Origin: Rhodococcus oxybenzonivorans
GTDB lineage: Bacteria; Actinomycetota; Actinomycetes; Mycobacteriales; Mycobacteriaceae
Reading direction: 5' to 3'
Length of the DNA stretch: 64,000 bases
Assembly (NCBI RefSeq): GCF_003130705.1
Contig: NZ_CP021357.1
Coordinates: 55,046 to 119,045 of the forward strand
This document shows, in pieces, positions 43,761 through 52,839 of the stretch. The first letter of the stretch is position 1. Every line of letters starts with the position of its first letter. Both the position numbers and the translations under genes were made by a program. The notes beneath the pieces were generated by a model that had not been told where the DNA came from, did no database searches, and saw nothing but the letters and a program-made list of their open reading frames with translations.

Positions 43761-44573
43761 ATGAACGCCAAACAGAAATGGATGATCGGCGGGGCGTTCG
43801 CTCTGGTCGTCGTACTCGTCGCGGCCGCGTTCGCCTGGTTCGCCGGCAGTGACGCCACCGAACCCACACCACCGGTAGCCGCTCCGCGGAGCCCCGAGCC
43901 TTCAGCGCAGGGCAACAACGGGGCAACCGGATTCGGGGACCCCACCACCGATCTGGCCGGTCGGAAAGTGATGATTCCGAACAATCCTGCGGGAATGATC
44001 CTTCCGCAGCGCGACCCCGGGCCGCGCACTGAGTGCTCGACAGATCAGCCCACCACTTCACCTGGTGGAGTGATGATTCAACGCACCTTCAATGTCGCGA
44101 CCTTGTTCTCCGAAACCGATGGCCCGACGACATCGGACGGAAACGTGATCTCCGGATACTCGAGAACCCCGCAGGGTGCGGCGCTGGCGGGGTGGAACGT
44201 GATCGCACGCTCGTACGTCGGCGGACAGGTGACGGTCGATTCGATTCGTCAGATGACTGTCCCGAGTCCGGAACTCGACGCGCTGCTCGACAATCCCGAT
44301 CGCGAGGGCGCCGACCCGAAGAACCTCCAATCGTTGCAGGCCCCGGATGCGTTCCGGGTACTGAGCTGTGACCCGGACTTCGTCTCGGTCGAGTGGGGCA
44401 TGAAGCGCACCGTCGACGAGAACGGTGCCTTGCCTTCCCCGATCTGGAAGGGCATTCGAACGAACCTGCTCTGGCGCGATGGGGACTGGCGAGCACAGTT
44501 CAACCGCGAGTCGATCTCCGCCGGTCAGACGTATTCCGCGTTGGACGGCACCTGGACACGGTGGTCACTGTGA
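43761..44573 (+). CDS. Membrane-anchored paralogue of the preceding lipoprotein
   Basis: This 270-residue protein has an N-terminal transmembrane anchor (WMIGGAFALVVVLVAAAFAW), a Pro-rich spacer, then an outer domain with VISGYSRTPQGAALAGWNVI and LLWRDGDWRAQFNRES. The shared GYS.TPQGA and GDWR elements show duplication with the upstream lipoprotein. It begins one base after the stop before it and its end overlaps the next gene's GTG start. Confidence 0.65.
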   Translation: MNAKQKWMIGGAFALVVVLVAAAFAWFAGSDATEPTPPVAAPRSPEPSAQGNNGATGFGDPTTDLAGRKVMIPNNPAGMILPQRDPGPRTECSTDQPTTSPGGVMIQRTFNVATLFSETDGPTTSDGNVISGYSRTPQGAALAGWNVIARSYVGGQVTVDSIRQMTVPSPELDALLDNPDREGADPKNLQSLQAPDAFRVLSCDPDFVSVEWGMKRTVDENGALPSPIWKGIRTNLLWRDGDWRAQFNRESISAGQTYSALDGTWTRWSL

Positions 44574-46114
44574 AGCGGATCGTCGCGGTACTTGCTGCGT
44601 TGCTGTTCTTCTCGTTGAGCAGCGTCGGTGTCGCTGCGGCCCAGGACCGGCCGAGCGTTCCCCCTCCGTCGGAAGGTCCGACACTGAACTTGCCGGACGA
44701 CACCGGAGCGCAGGGCAACGAGTTCCAACAAGCACGGCGGGAATGCCTGGAAAAGGACCACATGGGTGGACCCTCAGGATGGCTCGACGACGCTACCGGC
44801 GGCCTCTTGAGCGAGGCGTTCTGCTTGGACAAGGCATCGACGGATCATCCGGGTGCCGCGTTCTCCACCGCATTGTCCTCGGTCGCATCGACCTTCTGGG
44901 ACGACCCGGTGGGCAAGTTCGCCAAAGCGGTCATGGAAGGCAACATCGCCGCATTCTCCACGGTCATGACCTTTTGGATGTCCGTCCCGATTCCCGGGCT
45001 GACCGGTGGTGATGCGATGACCGGTATCCGGAACATCACCTGGGAGATCCAACTGGTGGCGTTCGTCGTCGGCATGATCGTCGCGGCCGCGAAGTTGGCG
45101 ATCGCCCGGCAGCAAGCCGTCGCGGAGGGTGCGGACGAAACCGCGAAAATGCTGACTCGGACCATCTTCGCGGCCGGTCTGCTCCCCACGCTCGTCATCA
45201 TCTTCCATCTCACCGGTGACGTGTTCTCCACCTGGGTCCTCCAGCAGGCATCGGGCGGAGACCTGGGTGCCAAGGTCACGGCCATTGCGTGGATCGACGA
45301 GAAGACGGGCCTGGGACCAGTCCTGGCCCTGGTGCTCACTGGTCTCGGGTTACTCGGGTCCGTCTCGCAATTGATCGCATTGCTCGTCCGTGAGGCTGTG
45401 CTGGCGATTGTTGTCGGTTTGGCTCCGGTAGCGGCGGCGCAGTCGGCGACCGGAACGGGCCGTCAGAGTTGGGCAACGATGATGGGCTTCGTCGTCGCGG
45501 CGTTGCTGTTCAAGCCGGTCGCGTCACTGTTCTACGTGTTCGCCTTCTGGTCTTCGTCATCGAACGTCGCCTCCGCTGCGGTGATCGGTTCGGTTCTGCT
45601 GGCAGTGGCAGGTTTGTCGCTGCCCTCGCTCATGGCGGCTGTTGGACCTGTCGGCGGCGGTGGTGGCGGCGGAGCGCAGCAGGCCGCGGCGATGGCCGGT
45701 GCTACCGGAGCGGTGCTCGGCAGTGCGGCCGCCCTGGGGACCCGGGGCGGATCCGGTGGTGTTCGCGCTGGCGGAGCCGGCGGCGGATCGACCGGCGGTG
45801 GCGGCGGCGGTAAGGGTTCTCCCGCCTCCGGTGCGGCGTCGTCGTACGGCGGCCGATTCAGCAGCGGGAAGTCGTCCGGTGGTGGTGCACCGGGTGCCCG
45901 CAGCTCCGCAGCAGCGGCAGGTCGTTCCCTCGGCCGCGTGGGTTCCGGTGTCGCCGGAGCTGTCGGCGCCGGCACACGAACGGCCGCGTCCGCGGCGGGA
46001 GCGCTCGGCCGCGGCGCTGCGGTCGCCGGCCAAGCGGCGAGCCAAGGCGCGGCAGCAGCGGCGAACATCGCTGGCGGCGCTGTCGGCAACTACCACGGTC
46101 ACATTCCGAGATAA
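44570..46114 (+). CDS. VirB6/TrbL-like polytopic channel protein
   Basis: The start is GTG 44570 in a GTGA overlap with the stop before. This 514-residue protein has a signal-like N-terminus (LAALLFFSLSSVGVAAAQ) and a lumenal part with two Cys (REC and AFCLDKA). Some six transmembrane helices follow between about 125 and 355 (for example IQLVAFVVGMIVAAAKLAIA, LLPTLVIIFHLTGDVFSTW, VREAVLAIVVGLAPVAAAQS), then a Gly/Ser/Ala-rich, low-complexity tail of about 150 residues. That layout is that of VirB6/TrbL proteins at the inner-membrane platform. Confidence 0.75.
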   Translation: MKRIVAVLAALLFFSLSSVGVAAAQDRPSVPPPSEGPTLNLPDDTGAQGNEFQQARRECLEKDHMGGPSGWLDDATGGLLSEAFCLDKASTDHPGAAFSTALSSVASTFWDDPVGKFAKAVMEGNIAAFSTVMTFWMSVPIPGLTGGDAMTGIRNITWEIQLVAFVVGMIVAAAKLAIARQQAVAEGADETAKMLTRTIFAAGLLPTLVIIFHLTGDVFSTWVLQQASGGDLGAKVTAIAWIDEKTGLGPVLALVLTGLGLLGSVSQLIALLVREAVLAIVVGLAPVAAAQSATGTGRQSWATMMGFVVAALLFKPVASLFYVFAFWSSSSNVASAAVIGSVLLAVAGLSLPSLMAAVGPVGGGGGGGAQQAAAMAGATGAVLGSAAALGTRGGSGGVRAGGAGGGSTGGGGGGKGSPASGAASSYGGRFSSGKSSGGGAPGARSSAAAAGRSLGRVGSGVAGAVGAGTRTAASAAGALGRGAAVAGQAASQGAAAAANIAGGAVGNYHGHIPR

Positions 46115-46168
46115 GGGTTCTTTCACCCTGTTTCGCCACTTCTTCTCCTTCTCAGAAAGCGAGTTCCG

Positions 46169-46912
46169 ATGAGTACCGAGGCCTCTGCCCGATCATCGCT
46201 GGCAACCCGAATCGATTCCCTGTCCGCAGCCTTGACGAGCGCAAAATATTCCTCGGTGGGCGGGTTCATCCGGGAGATGTGGTGGACCCTTCGCCCCGTC
46301 GTCTTGTTCGCCGCTCACGTGACCCTCCTGACGTTCGTGCTCGGGTTTTCGCGGTGGGCTGCCCTCGGCACGGTCCGCGGCGACATCTCCGAGGCCGGTA
46401 CGTCGCATCCGACGCTGCTGAGCATCGTCGATGCCTGCGACGCCGTGATGCGGGCGGCGGAAGCGATCGGGTCGAGCAGCGTGGCGGCAACCTCCGCATT
46501 GTGGACCGCATGGATCGCCGCACTACTGGCGGCCGTCTCCTCGGCGGTGTCGATCCGCCTCTCGCAGCGGCAGGATATGACCGTCACCAGCTCGTTGGCC
46601 CGACCCCCACGCCGCCTGGTTCGGGAGGTGTTCGCGGTAGTGCTGGCGTGCGCGATTTTGGCGCAGCTTGCCGGCGAACCCAGTCATCTGGTTGCCGTGC
46701 CCGTGTGGGAATCGGCAGTGGTCATCGCGTTTCTGATGTGGACAACGGTGTACGCCGAGCACCGCTGGATGGTTCCTCCGAAGCGATACACGCGCTTGAC
46801 GGAGCTGCCGGTTGGGACACCGATCACGATCGGTCGGGACGCTCGCGCACTCGACCCGCTTGCCGATCGGGTGGTCGGTGCAGCAACTGGCACCACGGAT
46901 ACGACCCGATGA
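46169..46912 (+). CDS. Four-helix membrane protein of the secretion operon
   Basis: This 247-residue protein has hydrophobic segments near residues 42-62 (PVVLFAAHVTLLTFVLGFSR), 105-125 (TAWIAALLAAVSSAVSIRL), 148-168 (VREVFAVVLACAILAQLAG) and 175-195 (VWESAVVIAFLMWTTVYAEH). A short soluble tail has TELPVGTPITIGRDARALD. The function is unknown. It overlaps the SCO6880-type gene by 4 bp, which suggests the two work together. Confidence 0.6.
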   Translation: MSTEASARSSLATRIDSLSAALTSAKYSSVGGFIREMWWTLRPVVLFAAHVTLLTFVLGFSRWAALGTVRGDISEAGTSHPTLLSIVDACDAVMRAAEAIGSSSVAATSALWTAWIAALLAAVSSAVSIRLSQRQDMTVTSSLARPPRRLVREVFAVVLACAILAQLAGEPSHLVAVPVWESAVVIAFLMWTTVYAEHRWMVPPKRYTRLTELPVGTPITIGRDARALDPLADRVVGAATGTTDTTR

Positions 46913-48408
46913 GCGCCGTGGCCGAGCGGACGAATGAACGTCCGCTGTACGGGTCGGGTTCGGTTCCCCGTCGCACTGGCATTTTCGGTTTGTCGATTTG
47001 GGCGAGTTCGTTCGCCGCCGTCGGCTTCCTGACCTCCCTGATTGTGGGCGTGAGCTCAGACGTTCTCAAAGGTTTCATCCTGGCCGCGGTGTTCGCGGTA
47101 GTGATCGCCCCCTTGGTGATCCGGTGGGGTCACCGCTCGATGTACGAGGTGATGCAGTTGAAGATTCAGTGGTGGAAGCGTGCGGCAACGGGGTCGACCG
47201 TGTACCGGTCCGGCCCGCATTCGCGGATTCCGGGGGGCCGCTTCCGCCTTCCCGGCCTGCTCGCATCGACGACGCTGCACGTCGGCGTCGACCGGTTGGG
47301 AAACCCGTTCGGGATGATCTACCGGCGCCGCGGCGCCGAGTACACGGTGGTCCTCGAATGCTGGCCCGGCGGCGACGAAGCGTTGACGACGCCGGAAAAG
47401 GACTTGATGACCGCCGACTGGGGCGCCTATCTCGCCGGTCTGGGCCTGCCGGGTGACATCATCGCGGCGGTGGCGATCGTCGAATCGATTCCGGCCACGG
47501 GATACCGGTTGGGCCTCGAGGTCGAGCAGTCCATCAAGCAGTCCCGCTCCGAGATCGCATCTCGGATTCAGCGCGAAGCCGCCGTGGAGTTCCCCTCGGG
47601 TAGGTCTCAGACGTTGTGCCGTTTGGCGATCACGTTCAAGGCGACGACGCGCGAACGCCGCACCGAGCCGGAGGAAATGGCGGCCGAGCTGGCGCGGCGC
47701 TTGCCCGCCGCGTACGAGGACCTGCTCAATGCCGGTGTCGAAGCCTCGCCGATGTCTGCTGAGCAGATCGTCGCGTTCGTGCACCGCAGCTACAACCCGT
47801 CCGCGGAGCGCGAGCTCGAGGAACTCGAGATCCTGGACGAGTCTCACGGTATCGATTGGGAGGATGCCGGTCCGGCTGCGGCCGTGACGAAGTGGGATTA
47901 CTACCGGCACAACGGTGTCGTTTCGGTCGTGTACGAGATGAAGGCGCCGCCGGAGTCGGTGTTCACCGACGAGGTCCTCAAGCCGCTGTTGCGGCCGCAC
48001 GACGACTTGGATCGTAAGCGTTTGGCGCTCGTGTACCGCCCCTTCTCGGCTGGGGATGCAACCAAGCAGGTCAACCGCGATCACAAGGATGCCCGCGCCG
48101 CGGTGAATCAGAAGTCGGGTCTGGTGTCGGCGGCGGCGGAAATGCGGGTGGAGACCACCGAGCAGGCCCGCCAGGAACAGGTCCGCGGTGCCGGTCTGGT
48201 GCGTTATTCAGCGCTGATGACGATCACCTGCGCCACCGGGTCGGAGGTACCGAATGCGTCGTCGATCCTCGAATCCTTGTCCGCCCGCGCGATGTTGAAG
48301 CTGGTTCGCGCCTACGGAATGCAAGATGCCGCGTTCGCGGCAGGACTCGGTGTCGGGGTGTTGCTGGGTGAGCACACGACCACCTCGAAGATCGCCCGCA
48401 ACGGCTGA
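46909..48408 (+). CDS. SCO6880-family secretion protein (VirB3/VirB4 N-terminal-like)
   Basis: This 499-residue protein has two transmembrane helices at about 25-73 (IWASSFAAVGFLTSLIVGV, FILAAVFAVVIAPLVIRWGH), as in PrgI/VirB3-like modules. A large soluble domain typical of the actinobacterial SCO6880 family follows, corresponding to the N-terminal part of VirB4 ATPases (RLPGLLASTTLHVGVDRLGN, TPEKDLMTADWGAYLAGLGL). The ATPase motor itself is the next gene, so VirB4 is split in two here. The start ATG 46909 overlaps the previous stop. Confidence 0.85.
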   Translation: MSAVAERTNERPLYGSGSVPRRTGIFGLSIWASSFAAVGFLTSLIVGVSSDVLKGFILAAVFAVVIAPLVIRWGHRSMYEVMQLKIQWWKRAATGSTVYRSGPHSRIPGGRFRLPGLLASTTLHVGVDRLGNPFGMIYRRRGAEYTVVLECWPGGDEALTTPEKDLMTADWGAYLAGLGLPGDIIAAVAIVESIPATGYRLGLEVEQSIKQSRSEIASRIQREAAVEFPSGRSQTLCRLAITFKATTRERRTEPEEMAAELARRLPAAYEDLLNAGVEASPMSAEQIVAFVHRSYNPSAERELEELEILDESHGIDWEDAGPAAAVTKWDYYRHNGVVSVVYEMKAPPESVFTDEVLKPLLRPHDDLDRKRLALVYRPFSAGDATKQVNRDHKDARAAVNQKSGLVSAAAEMRVETTEQARQEQVRGAGLVRYSALMTITCATGSEVPNASSILESLSARAMLKLVRAYGMQDAAFAAGLGVGVLLGEHTTTSKIARNG

Positions 48409-48424
48409 AGGAAGAGGATTCGAC

Positions 48425-50251
48425 ATGCTGTGGAAGACCGTGGACGCCGTCACCGGCGACGATCTCGAAAACATCATCGGCAAGTGGGAGTTCGCCGAGC
48501 TCGAGGCCCTGGCCGAAGCGATCGACAACGGTGCGGCCTCCGCGCCGTTCCCGCTCTCACCCAAGGCTCGTGCTCTCAAGAAGTGGCGCAAGGTCAACGA
48601 GGAGAGAGACGATGCCGACGAGCAGATTCCCGACCCGTCCTGGCGGCGTGCGTTCAGGGCTCTGCCTCGGCGCGGGTTCCGGGACAGCTACATTCGCAGT
48701 GACGGCGGCGGCGCGATGGAGACCGTGCTCGCCCCGGTCGAGTACCAGGTGTCGACGATGCACGCCTGTGGTCTCAATCCGTGGATGATCGGTGCCACGG
48801 CCCCTACGCTCGGCACTCCGATCGGGATGCATCAGATCACCGGCGATTCCGCCTCGTGCGATGTGCTGACCTGGTTCGCCGAGGGGTTGATCACGAACCC
48901 GTCTGCGTTCGTGCTCTCCCTGCCAGGTCTGGGTAAGTCCTCGTTCATCCGCAAGATGTTTCACGGTGCCGTGGCCCGTAATCAGTGCCCGATCGTCGCC
49001 GGCGACATGAAGGGCGAGTACGTCGGCGCTACCCAGGCGATGGGTGGTCAGGTCATCACGCTCGGGCACGGCAAGGGCCATCTCAATCCGCTCTCGGCCG
49101 GGGCAATGGGCGCCGTTCTCCCACGGCTCGAGCAGCACCTCACGCGACTGCGCAGAGCCGAGCAGACCGCCGCTGCCACCGGGCAGCCGCTGTCGGCAAT
49201 CGACCCGTTCACGGGCCGGGAGCGGGTGAGCGCCGAGCACATCGAGTCGCTGATCGAGGAAACCAAGCTGGTCGTGCATTCGCGCCAGTTGCAGATGATC
49301 ACCGCGTTGATCGAACTGATTCGTCAGGAGTCGATCAAGGACTTCGAAAGCTCACTGCTCTCGCGGGCATTGCGGGAGTTGCGGGAGGGCGGCGAGTTCT
49401 CGTTCGTCGATCCGCCTCTGGTCAAGGACTTGTCGAAGGCGATCATCGCGGGGTCGCCGCGTCTTCGTAAGGTCGTCTTCGCCCAGTCCGAGCAGCACTA
49501 CATCGAGATCATCACCCGGTTGGTGCAGTCCCTCGAGGCGCTGCTCGACGGGCCGCTCGGCGACATCTTCGCCGATCACACCAGTGTTCCTCTCGACTTG
49601 GATTCGACGGCGATCTGCATCGATGTCTCCGCTATCAGTCGCGGTGACAAGAAGCTGAAGGCAGCGGTCATGCTCAGCTGCTGGTCCGATGCCTACGGGT
49701 CGATGGAGGCAGCACATCTGCTCGCCGACGCCGGCCTGGAATCACAGAAATATTTTCTCGCTATTTTGGACGAGCTCTGGCAGGTGCTGGGAGCTGGCGC
49801 GGGCATGGTCAACCGCATCGACGAACTCACCCGACTCAACCGCAGCGACGGAACGGGCCTGCTGCAGATCACGCATACCGGCCGTGACCTCGAAACGCTG
49901 CCCACCGAGGTCGACGTCAAGATCGCTAAGGGCTTCATCGAGCGTTCCGGAATGGTCATCTGTGGTGGGTTGCCGTCCGGTGAGCTCGATCGACTCTCCG
50001 ACGTCCTCGAATTCACCACGGCCGAGCGTTCGATGATCACCTCCTGGTCTCGCGGCGCTCCGATGCGCCGAACCAGGCGTGGTCCGCGCCGCAACCCTCC
50101 TGGCCTGGGCAAATTCATGATCAAGATCTCCAAGGACAACGTGCCGGGCATACCCGTGCAGACGGTGTTCACGCAGACCGAAATCGAGTTGAAGTTGCAC
50201 GACACCAACTCCCGCTTCACCGAACTGTTCGAACTCGAGGGAGTGGCGTGA
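48425..50251 (+). CDS. VirB4-type ATPase of the type IV secretion system
   Basis: This 608-residue protein has Walker A LPGLGKSSFIRKM (residues 166-176) and Walker B YFLAILDELWQVLG with the catalytic Glu. Between them are HLNPLSAG and LDLDSTAICIDVSAISRG, all typical of VirB4/TraC-type motors that energise channel assembly and transfer. It works with the SCO6880-type protein just upstream. The end overlaps the next gene as GTGA. Confidence 0.9.
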   Translation: MLWKTVDAVTGDDLENIIGKWEFAELEALAEAIDNGAASAPFPLSPKARALKKWRKVNEERDDADEQIPDPSWRRAFRALPRRGFRDSYIRSDGGGAMETVLAPVEYQVSTMHACGLNPWMIGATAPTLGTPIGMHQITGDSASCDVLTWFAEGLITNPSAFVLSLPGLGKSSFIRKMFHGAVARNQCPIVAGDMKGEYVGATQAMGGQVITLGHGKGHLNPLSAGAMGAVLPRLEQHLTRLRRAEQTAAATGQPLSAIDPFTGRERVSAEHIESLIEETKLVVHSRQLQMITALIELIRQESIKDFESSLLSRALRELREGGEFSFVDPPLVKDLSKAIIAGSPRLRKVVFAQSEQHYIEIITRLVQSLEALLDGPLGDIFADHTSVPLDLDSTAICIDVSAISRGDKKLKAAVMLSCWSDAYGSMEAAHLLADAGLESQKYFLAILDELWQVLGAGAGMVNRIDELTRLNRSDGTGLLQITHTGRDLETLPTEVDVKIAKGFIERSGMVICGGLPSGELDRLSDVLEFTTAERSMITSWSRGAPMRRTRRGPRRNPPGLGKFMIKISKDNVPGIPVQTVFTQTEIELKLHDTNSRFTELFELEGVA

Positions 50252-50547
50252 GCAGCCGGTACGGGGACGAGACCCGCGCCTGGGCGGAGAAGACGTTCGC
50301 CGAAACCCGCCATCAGTACAACTCCCGCCTCGAATGCTGCCAAGCGATCGCGAAAGTTCTCGGCGCACACGTCAACACGGTGTCGCGGTGGATCGGTGAG
50401 AGCTACGGGCCCGCACGTCAGGCACCGCCAGAGGAAGTGACCGCGAAAATGCGGGCCCTGGAAGAAGAAGTGCAGCGGCTACGCCGACAGAACCACGATC
50501 TCGCCTCCAGCCGTGGCATCGCCGGCAGAACCCTCGGGCTGGCGTGA
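50248..50547 (+). CDS. Transposase-OrfA-like HTH/leucine-zipper protein inside the secretion operon
   Basis: The 99-residue frame starts at GTG 50248. The N-terminal helix-turn-helix (YNSRLECCQAIAKVLGAHVN then TVSRWIGE) and the zipper (MRALEEEVQRLRRQNHDL) match IS3-type OrfA proteins. Yet no OrfB or terminal repeats are present, and both ends overlap neighbouring conjugation genes by 4 bases. It therefore looks domesticated: a DNA-binding subunit that may regulate the operon or mark plasmid DNA for the export machinery. Confidence 0.75.
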   Translation: MSSRYGDETRAWAEKTFAETRHQYNSRLECCQAIAKVLGAHVNTVSRWIGESYGPARQAPPEEVTAKMRALEEEVQRLRRQNHDLASSRGIAGRTLGLA

Positions 50548-52184
50548 AAAAGGGACTCGCTGCGGCGCTGGTATTGATCCTGCCGCTCCTCGTGGTGATC
50601 TTCGTCGTGACCTCGGAGGAACCGACGTCGACGGACTGCGTCCCCACAGGCGGTGCACCGGGATCGTCGGTGGCGCAGGGAGTCCCTGCGGGGTCGATGT
50701 CAAAGCCGATGCGTTCGGTGGACGCTCACCTGACCTCCGGGTGGCGCACACCGGACCGGCCTGATCACCACGGCATCGACCTGGCGGGCGCGGTCGGTGC
50801 ACCGATCTTCTCGCTCGCCGACGGGGTGGTCGCCGCCGCAGGTGCCGCGACGGGATTCGGTCAATGGATCGTGATCGATCACCAGATGGACGGGAAGATG
50901 TTCTCGACCGTCTACGGGCATATGAACGACGACGGCGTCCTCGTCGGGGCGGGGGACCAGGTCAAGGCTGGTCAGCACATCGCCAACGAAGGCTACAACG
51001 GGGAAGTGTCGCCTCCCGGCCCCGGCGGGGCTCACCTGCATTTCGAGGTGTGGGAAGGCGGCAGGCTCACCGGCGGCCACGACGTGGACCCGATGCCGTA
51101 CTACCAAGCCGCCGCCGAACCCGGCACCGCCGGCCCCGCCCCCACCGCACCGACGACCCCGGGACCGTCGACTCCATCCACGCCTCCGGGTGCAGAAATG
51201 GCGGCGCTGCCGACCACTGTCGGATCCGAAGAGCATTGGCAGATCGACACCGTTCGTGTCGCCCGGGCCGTGCACGCGAAGTTCCCGCAGCTGACGGCGA
51301 TCGGCGGTTGGCGCCCGGTCGACTCCTTCCCCGACCATCCGTCCGGTCGTGCAGCCGACATCATGATCGACAACTACTCCAGCGGCGAGGGCCACAAGCT
51401 CGGCGACGCGGTCAAGGACTACCTCTGGGCCCATCGCGAGTACTTCCAGATCGAGTACATGATCTGGCGTCAGGAATACATTCCATCCGACGGCCCCCCG
51501 AACCTCATGGAGGACCGGGGCAGCCCCACACAGAATCACTTCGATCACGTTCACGTGACCACGGTCGGACACGGCATGCCCACCGCCGGTCAAAGCTACG
51601 GGCCTGCCCCCGACGTGGATGGCTCCACAGCCCCGAAGGCTGCGGGAGACTGCACGATCGGCGGCGCAGATCTGGGCGACGCAGATCTCGCGGGGGGCAC
51701 GGTGCCGCCTGAGTTCGAGAAATGGCTGGTCATCAGCGCGCAGCAGTGCCGGGAGATCACCCCACCGCTGCTGGCTGGTCAGCTCGAGCAGGAATCGAAC
51801 TGGAAACCAGGTCAGATCAGCCCGGCCGGTGCCGCCGGTTACACCCAGTTCATGCCCGAGACCTGGAATGCCTTCGGGTATCCGGTCGACGAGAACGGCA
51901 ACCGGAGCGGGCCAGCCGGCGCGGGGGATCCCAACGACATCGCCGATGCGGTGATGGCCCAGGGCGCCTACGACTGCTACGTCGCCGACTACCTACGGCC
52001 CTTGCACGGAAGTGGGCAGGTCACGGGAGATCCGATCGACACCATGCTCGCCGGGTACAACGCCGGTCCCGGTGCGGTCGAGCAGTACGGCGGGATTCCC
52101 CCGTACGCCGAAACCCAGGCGTACGTCGTCGACATCAGAGAACGCATGACCCGCTACGACGCCGCCCTCGCGGGCAAGAACTAG
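50544..52184 (+). CDS. Three-domain cell-wall hydrolase (M23 peptidase, M15-like, SLT transglycosylase)
   Basis: This 546-residue protein has an N-terminal membrane anchor (LAAALVLILPLLVVIFVV). An M23 endopeptidase is at about 60-180 (HHGIDLAGAVGAPIF, HLHFEVWEGG). A middle domain follows at about 220-355 with IGGWRPVDSFPDHPSGRAAD and HFDHVHVTT, a VanY/M15-like or extensin-like set of zinc ligands. A soluble lytic transglycosylase domain is C-terminal (ITPPLLAGQLEQESNWKPGQ with catalytic Glu, AGYTQFMPETWNAF, MLAGYNAGPGAVEQYGG). It should cut both peptide and glycan bonds to open peptidoglycan for the channel, the VirB1 role. Confidence 0.9.
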   Translation: MKKGLAAALVLILPLLVVIFVVTSEEPTSTDCVPTGGAPGSSVAQGVPAGSMSKPMRSVDAHLTSGWRTPDRPDHHGIDLAGAVGAPIFSLADGVVAAAGAATGFGQWIVIDHQMDGKMFSTVYGHMNDDGVLVGAGDQVKAGQHIANEGYNGEVSPPGPGGAHLHFEVWEGGRLTGGHDVDPMPYYQAAAEPGTAGPAPTAPTTPGPSTPSTPPGAEMAALPTTVGSEEHWQIDTVRVARAVHAKFPQLTAIGGWRPVDSFPDHPSGRAADIMIDNYSSGEGHKLGDAVKDYLWAHREYFQIEYMIWRQEYIPSDGPPNLMEDRGSPTQNHFDHVHVTTVGHGMPTAGQSYGPAPDVDGSTAPKAAGDCTIGGADLGDADLAGGTVPPEFEKWLVISAQQCREITPPLLAGQLEQESNWKPGQISPAGAAGYTQFMPETWNAFGYPVDENGNRSGPAGAGDPNDIADAVMAQGAYDCYVADYLRPLHGSGQVTGDPIDTMLAGYNAGPGAVEQYGGIPPYAETQAYVVDIRERMTRYDAALAGKN

Positions 52185-52194
52185 GAGAACAGCG

Positions 52195-52776
52195 ATGAGA
52201 GAGAACAAGGGCATCGCGATCGTCATCGGTGTCGTGGTGGCGCTCGTGTTGATCGTCGGAGTGGTGTTCGCGGTCCGTCAGAGCGTCGGCAACGATGCCG
52301 GCCCCGCAGCCGCGGAAGGCCACGACTCCCACCACCACCACCACGAGGATCCGCTGTCCCCGCAGCACGCGGATCCGCAGACCGTGGCCACCAACGCCAT
52401 GTCGATGATCTTCTCCTGGCAACCGGCCCGGGACCGGTCCGGTTGGGAGGCGCTGAACCGCGCCGGACAAGCGGATCTGCTGACCGGCGTGCTCGCGAAA
52501 GCCGCTACCACCGAACCGACCCCGCTTCCGAGGCCGGCGGCCGAGTGGGCGGCGTGGTCACGTAGCGGGGACACCCTCACCGCCGCGGCGACGGCGGAAT
52601 CTGCGCCCTCGATCAACGGCACGACCGCCACGGTCGACGTCCGTATCCGGCAAGTCGTGCTTCACCCGGACGGCGGATCGACGCCGTACAAGACCTCGGC
52701 CGCGGAGGTGACCCTCGAGAAGGATGCTTCCGGGACCTGGCGGGCCGCGAACTACCGGATCGAAGAAACCAGATGA
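52195..52776 (+). CDS. Single-span protein with NTF2-like outer domain and His-rich linker
   Basis: This 193-residue protein has one transmembrane helix (GIAIVIGVVVALVLIVGVVF), then a natural histidine cluster (HDSHHHHHED) and a domain of about 130 residues whose end (YKTSAAEVTLEKDASGTWRA then ANYRIEE) resembles NTF2-like/VirB8-type folds. The His cluster may bind metal. It lies between the wall hydrolase and the coupling protein, so it is probably a periplasmic scaffold. Confidence 0.6.
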   Translation: MRENKGIAIVIGVVVALVLIVGVVFAVRQSVGNDAGPAAAEGHDSHHHHHEDPLSPQHADPQTVATNAMSMIFSWQPARDRSGWEALNRAGQADLLTGVLAKAATTEPTPLPRPAAEWAAWSRSGDTLTAAATAESAPSINGTTATVDVRIRQVVLHPDGGSTPYKTSAAEVTLEKDASGTWRAANYRIEETR

Positions 52777-52839
52777 CGAATGCCGCTGTAGCTGCACCTA
52801 ATTCACCCACTTGCCCTCGATGCACACAGGAAGTGACTC

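Noticed and set aside
50248..50547. A recent IS3 insertion in the secretion operon
   Set aside because: No OrfB and no terminal repeats, and the frame overlaps both neighbours by four bases, so it is part of the operon.
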